DNA of 62,000 nt from Phoronis australis (lineage: Eukaryota; Phoronida; Phoronidae), in the NCBI GenBank assembly GCA_002633005.1, contig NMRA01000159.1, forward strand, positions 577,520-639,519. The letters run 5' to 3'. The position numbers and the translations under genes are program-made. Shown piece by piece: positions 57,681 to 62,000 of this stretch. The number at the start of each line of letters is the position of its first letter. The stretch's first letter is position 1. The notes under the pieces are model-generated. The model had not been told where the DNA came from, made no database searches, and was given only the letters and a program-made list of their open reading frames with translations.

Positions 57681-57974
57681 CAGTGGTGGACCTAGGATAC
57701 CATAACGCGGGGGCCAACATGTTGCGTCTGAGGGAATTGGGCAAAGCGCGGTTGTATGCGTGCAGGCGGTCCCAAAGTTGTGGGGGTCGGGGATGTGGAC
57801 CTGGCAGGAAATCCATCGGTGGACTAAAAAAAAAAACGGGAACACTCCGTCCGAGCCGCCCCCTCCACCCTCGTCCACTACCAGTCCTGCTTACTGTACT
57901 CGATGTTTCTTCACGCTGCTGTTGCTTCTTTTTGCTTCCGGCAACTAACGCCCCCCCCCCCAAATCCGCCTATG
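57681..57974. mobile_element. Small transposon, CAGTGGCGGAT family, copy 1
   Basis: Left end CAGTGGTGGACCTAGGATA; right end, reversed, CATAGGCGGATTTGGGGG. Homopolymer G and C tracts inside. Several overlapping ORFs here on both strands are chance. Confidence 0.65.
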
Positions 57975-58282
57975 ATACGTTTGCGGCCTAATCGTTATTA
58001 TTTCTAGAAACGTTCGCGTAAACCATCTCATTATACTAAGGTACGTTTTGGCAAGCTAATGATACGATATAAAAAATAAGTTGCCATGTAACTATTTTAC
58101 TCATATTCATTACATACATGCAATACGTTCGCTACTGTCTCAACAATTCAATCGGACATTTAATAATACTTTCCACAATCCTACACTTCATTAAAGAGTG
58201 GTCATCAGAAAAGAAAACAAAGACGAGTTTGAAGAGAACTTAAAAATCCCCAAACTAACTTGTTTCTTTTCTCTGGCTCTAG

Positions 58283-59157
58283 AACAAAAAAAAAATTCAA
58301 ATGCTGAAAGTGAGTAAAAAAATGAATATTTATCACTCACAAATTAACACGATAAATACGGCTGAGATATTTACCAATGGTGTCGGACTGTGGGGTTCGT
58401 TACCAGAAAAAGAAACTCGGATTGCCACCGTTGGAGTGGACGATTCGAAAATCAAAGCTAGCATTCGAAAACAAGAAGCTACACTGATGAAAAGAGATCT
58501 TTCAATACGGGTAAGTTGATGTAGAAGTGGTGCACGAGCAGAAGTGATTAGCGTATTCCTCAATAACTGGTTGTCTTTATTCTTTTGTTAGCAACCTTTT
58601 TTTCAACACCCAAAAATCCATTTGCTACAAGCGGCATTTTCGATTGGCGAAATCCAGCACCCAGTTGAAGTATTGAAGAAAGGATATCCCAGGGGCGGAT
58701 CCAGGATTTTGAGTTAGGGGAGCAGGGCAGATTGTTAGTCAGGATTTTGCCCCATTCGCGCCCCCTAACTGCCAAATGAAACCTGGGAAGACTTTAAGGT
58801 GGCCATGTCCCCCTTGCCCCCCCCCGAAATCCGCCACTGTATCCAACAACCGTGTTGGTGAACTGCAGCATCTCAGTTCATACATGGGTGAAGCATAACA
58901 ACTCTGACTGTGTTGGCCAAAAGATTTCAAAGACTTTTATCAAATTATCTGTAAAGATCGAATTTAGTCATCGTTCTCAAACGTGGAATCTGTGTTGAGA
59001 ATGTTTTTTGGTTTCATGGTCACTAATTGCTTTGGAGAAAGGCCATTTTCCACAACTTAAAGGAGCTTTGCACTAAACATTTCAGGGTTGTCATGGGTTA
59101 CAGAGCATTATTTTGTTTCAGCAAACTAGATGGGAACGTCGTTTTCGTTTCTATTAA
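58283..59157 (+). CDS. Candidate two-exon gene, unknown product
   Basis: Exon a 58283-58510: acceptor CTGGCTCTAG, 76 open codons, donor GTAAGT in phase 0. It includes MNIYHSQINTINTAEIF, TNGVGLWGSLPEKETRIATV and EATLMKRDLSIR. Exon b 59122-59157: acceptor TTGTTTCAG, then QTRWERRFRFY and a TAA stop, also phase 0. Charged and lysine/arginine-rich, no signal peptide or membrane segment. A start exon upstream would be needed unless the ATG at 58301 or 58322 is used. Not recognised. An alternative frame across exon b is open for 70 codons, so the second exon is uncertain. Confidence 0.42.
58690..58839. mobile_element. Small transposon, CAGTGGCGGAT family, copy 2
   Basis: 150 bp, ends CAGGGGCGGATCCAGGATTT and the complement of CAGTGGCGGATTTCGGGG. 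Flanked by TATCC on both sides, a likely 5-bp target duplication. Confidence 0.8.
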
Positions 59158-59159
59158 AA

Positions 59160-60853
59160 GGATACCAAAACCAGTTTTGACTTATGAACAGATATTAAAA
59201 ACTTCTCTCTCATCTAGTTCCCTGAAAAAAATCATGCTTAGTACGTCTGTTACCGTCAACAATTACCTTCAAAAGTTTGAAGCAAAATTTGGAAACCCCT
59301 TTCAAAGCCTGCTAAATGGTCAAGCGTGAGTTACGCGGCAGCTGTAAGGAAAGACCACTCATCAAGAACCACAATGTCCAACCTGTGTCACGGAGAGTAT
59401 GAGTTTCTGTCTGTTGAATTAATTGATTTTATCATTCATGTGACATGCCAATATTGCATAAGCACCTGACAGATCGGAAGGTTGGTTTAAATCACAAAAC
59501 AGGGCTTAGCATCCTAGGCCAAATTCAGGTTTATTACCATTTTAAACAAAAAGAACGCGCACGCCGGTGCAACATTAATTATCGCAAACAGACTATGTCA
59601 ACTAAATATCTCGAAAGAAAAATGCAGTGAAGAATTTATTTAATGAAAAATTAAAGCGCAAATAGCAAGGTATTTTTTTGTGAAAATAGCAGCCATATAC
59701 GTCAATAAAGAAAGTCCTAACACTTTTTAAAATTCGGGAAGGAATATTAAAATTGTAACGTTTCATTGAAATTAACCTAGCTATCTTCGATAACACGTGT
59801 ACCTGAGTTCAAATTTAAAAGTCGAAAAACCGAAAAACGTCACGGATCTTCGATCGGTGAAAACTTTGTAACTTACAGTTGCTTCAACCATGTTCGCTGT
59901 TTCAACATTGACTCACAATGTCAACTGAATTTGCCGAGCATAATTAACTTAAATATCACTCAAACGTGCCAATTCTGTAAGTGGGGTTTCAAGTACCTCG
60001 AGTTAACTAGGTCAAAAGGCGGTGCCAGAAGTAAGTAGGCCAACACAGCTCCTAATTGTATACACACCACGCGCCGAAGAATCATTAAGAAACCAAGTAC
60101 GAAATGGACAATAGAAATTAAGTTGGTGGTTAAAGCGCGCCGTAAGCACGAGATCGAAACAGCGAAATGTCAAATTATCGATCAAATTAAGGAATTTCGG
60201 TGAGGGTTTATCTTTTTTAACAACTTGATGTGTTAGTGAACACCATGTCACAACGGCGGTGCAGCGACTCAGACTCGGCGCATTCATCATTCTCAACGGT
60301 GGTATGCATGCAGATGCATAACTCCTTCAGGATACAAAAATACGTTTTATCTTAGTTTTCTGCGGCACGTTTCTAATCTATTATTGTGACTCGGTGAATG
60401 AGAGGTCTGAGGATACATACGTAACTGCTCTATGCCTGGCCCCGGGAGATTGAGTGACGGCACTTTAACCCTTGATTTGCACTAACTCTTTTTTCAGCAT
60501 GGTATATATTTGGTATTTGAAGTTCCCTGAGAATGAAGATGTGGTATTTTGCTAGATATATGTCAAATGTAAAAACAGACATTTTTGTGAATAAGGTTTG
60601 AGATATCGTTAACCATAGCGCCGAGGGTCAACAGGTTGAATCTGTAACGGAGGCTTTCAAAATACATAACTTTTAATATTTCAACAACCGTGACGGACCA
60701 CGCTCTCAAGTGGATTTCTGTTGCATTATTTTAATGGTTGCCTTTCCTGAAAACAAAAAATACGAAGTCAATGAACAGAATCACGTCTATTTAATACTTT
60801 TCTGTTGTAATCCAATTCAACACCAATGCCCTCCTCCGTGTTGGGGATGGTTT
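59160..60853. other. Interval right of the candidate gene
   Basis: No supported exon. A minus-strand ATG with four following codons and a GTAAGT donor near 59873-59893 is noted, but no second exon was found. Chance ORFs on both strands. Confidence 0.45.
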
Positions 60854-61183
60854 CAGTGGCGGATCTACGTTTTCAGTAAGGGGGATTTAGGATTCCCGCA
60901 AAGGTCGAATCCTAGGCGCGTGGCGCCGAGCGGGGGGAAACCCCCCTCCCGCGTTAGACAATTTTTGTTTTTGTAGCCAAATTAGTCGGTGGGCCAGATT
61001 TTGTAGGGCCTCTAGAAAATGGTTTTTGTGAGTACTTTAGGGGGGCAATTTTATTTTGGTGTTTTTTAATTCATTTATTAGAGTGTTTTCAAAATCTAAA
61101 AAGTTCCCACATATAAAGTTGCACATTTTTGAGAAATTTGAGTTTGAAGTTACCTAATAATCACTAAAGAGCTTAGTAAACTT
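60854..61183. mobile_element. Small transposon, CAGTGGCGGAT family, copy 3 (runs toward gap)
   Basis: Starts CAGTGGCGGATCTACGTTTT and continues with a GC-rich stem (GGCGCGTGGCGCC). Its right end is not seen before the assembly gap at 61184, so the end given is the gap edge and not a true border. Confidence 0.55.
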
Positions 61184-61793
61184 NNNNNNNNNNNNNNNNN
61201 NNNNNNNNNNNNNNNNNNNNNNNNNNNNNNNNNNNNNNNNNNNNNNNNNNNNNNNNNNNNNNNNNNNNNNNNNNNNNNNNNNNNNNNNNNNNNNNNNNNN
61301 NNNNNNNNNNNNNNNNNNNNNNNNNNNNNNNNNNNNNNNNNNNNNNNNNNNNNNNNNNNNNNNNNNNNNNNNNNNNNNNNNNNNNNNNNNNNNNNNNNNN
61401 NNNNNNNNNNNNNNNNNNNNNNNNNNNNNNNNNNNNNNNNNNNNNNNNNNNNNNNNNNNNNNNNNNNNNNNNNNNNNNNNNNNNNNNNNNNNNNNNNNNN
61501 NNNNNNNNNNNNNNNNNNNNNNNNNNNNNNNNNNNNNNNNNNNNNNNNNNNNNNNNNNNNNNNNNNNNNNNNNNNNNNNNNNNNNNNNNNNNNNNNNNNN
61601 NNNNNNNNNNNNNNNNNNNNNNNNNNNNNNNNNNNNNNNNNNNNNNNNNNNNNNNNNNNNNNNNNNNNNNNNNNNNNNNNNNNNNNNNNNNNNNNNNNNN
61701 NNNNNNNNNNNNNNNNNNNNNNNNNNNNNNNNNNNNNNNNNNNNNNNNNNNNNNNNNNNNNNNNNNNNNNNNNNNNNNNNNNNNNNNNNNNNN
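61184..61793. other. Assembly gap, 610 N
   Basis: Run of N. Any frame crossing it is artificial. The 207 bases to its right carry nothing recognisable. Confidence 1.
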
Positions 61794-62000
61794 GCACTAT
61801 TTGGGCAAACGTTTGATTCAAAATATGTTATAATGGGCTGTGTTAATTAGAGTCAGCAAGTGAATTATTGAACACTAGCCTCAATTCACTTTCGTATCTC
61901 TTAGTCGGGCACAAACTACAACAGTGAGTAGCTTCAACAATATTTCTTAAGATTGCCTGTCCAAATAACTTCATGCACACCAGCTTTCTGAAGAACAGCT

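Noticed and set aside
57507-57991. Several ORFs on both strands, up to 123 codons
   Set aside because: They overlap each other in all frames within the small transposon at 57681-57974 and its homopolymer tracts.
59027-59329. Plus-strand ORF of 100 codons
   Set aside because: It crosses a good TTTGTTTCAG acceptor, so the first third would be intron; the remainder is kept only as an alternative frame of the candidate gene.
59873-59893. Minus-strand ATG, four further codons, then GTAAGT donor
   Set aside because: Could be a first coding exon, but no downstream exon in phase was found.
61150-61821. Minus-strand ORF of 223 codons
   Set aside because: Almost entirely N residues across the assembly gap.

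Overview
This is a 62 kb stretch of an animal genome. Genes are split into many short exons with GT-AG introns and lie among AT-rich introns, minisatellites and small inverted-repeat transposons; there are no bacterial-type operons. Intron density, a selenocysteine-containing SELENOF and a full double-propeller MEGF8 point to a non-vertebrate metazoan with an intron-rich genome, perhaps an invertebrate deuterostome or a lophotrochozoan. The species cannot be fixed from the sequence.

Left part, about 9.2-46.5 kb, minus strand: one very large gene, the orthologue of MEGF8 (multiple EGF-like domains 8). I could place 28 coding exons. Every intron is GT-AG and the reading phase is conserved through all 27 joins, giving 2,175 codons: signal peptide, CUB, EGF, a six-blade Kelch propeller, PSI-type cysteine-rich modules, EGF and laminin-EGF, second CUB, EGF, a second six-blade Kelch propeller, more PSI modules and a calcium-binding-type EGF. 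The C-terminal EGF/laminin modules, the transmembrane helix and the cytoplasmic tail are not in the window. The last exon ends in a good donor at 9185, and no continuation is recognisable in 1-9185.

Far left, 1-9.2 kb: minisatellite arrays and two candidate minus-strand exons of unknown identity (2269-2488 and 294-495).

Middle, 46.5-51.3 kb: the MEGF8 5' untranslated region and its upstream sequence, full of copies of a roughly 1 kb inverted-repeat element and two large foldback elements.

Right part, 51.3-57.0 kb, plus strand: a complete four-exon SELENOF gene (15 kDa selenoprotein). It has an in-frame TGA selenocysteine codon, a well-formed type 2 SECIS hairpin in the 3' UTR and a poly(A) signal. 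MEGF8 and SELENOF are divergent (head to head). No functional link between them is implied: MEGF8 is a cell-surface receptor-like protein that tunes Hedgehog/BMP signalling, and SELENOF is an ER lumen redox protein that works with the glycoprotein-folding sensor UGGT.

Right edge, 57-62 kb: three related small transposon copies, one unrecognised two-exon candidate gene (58283-59157) and a 610-base assembly gap.
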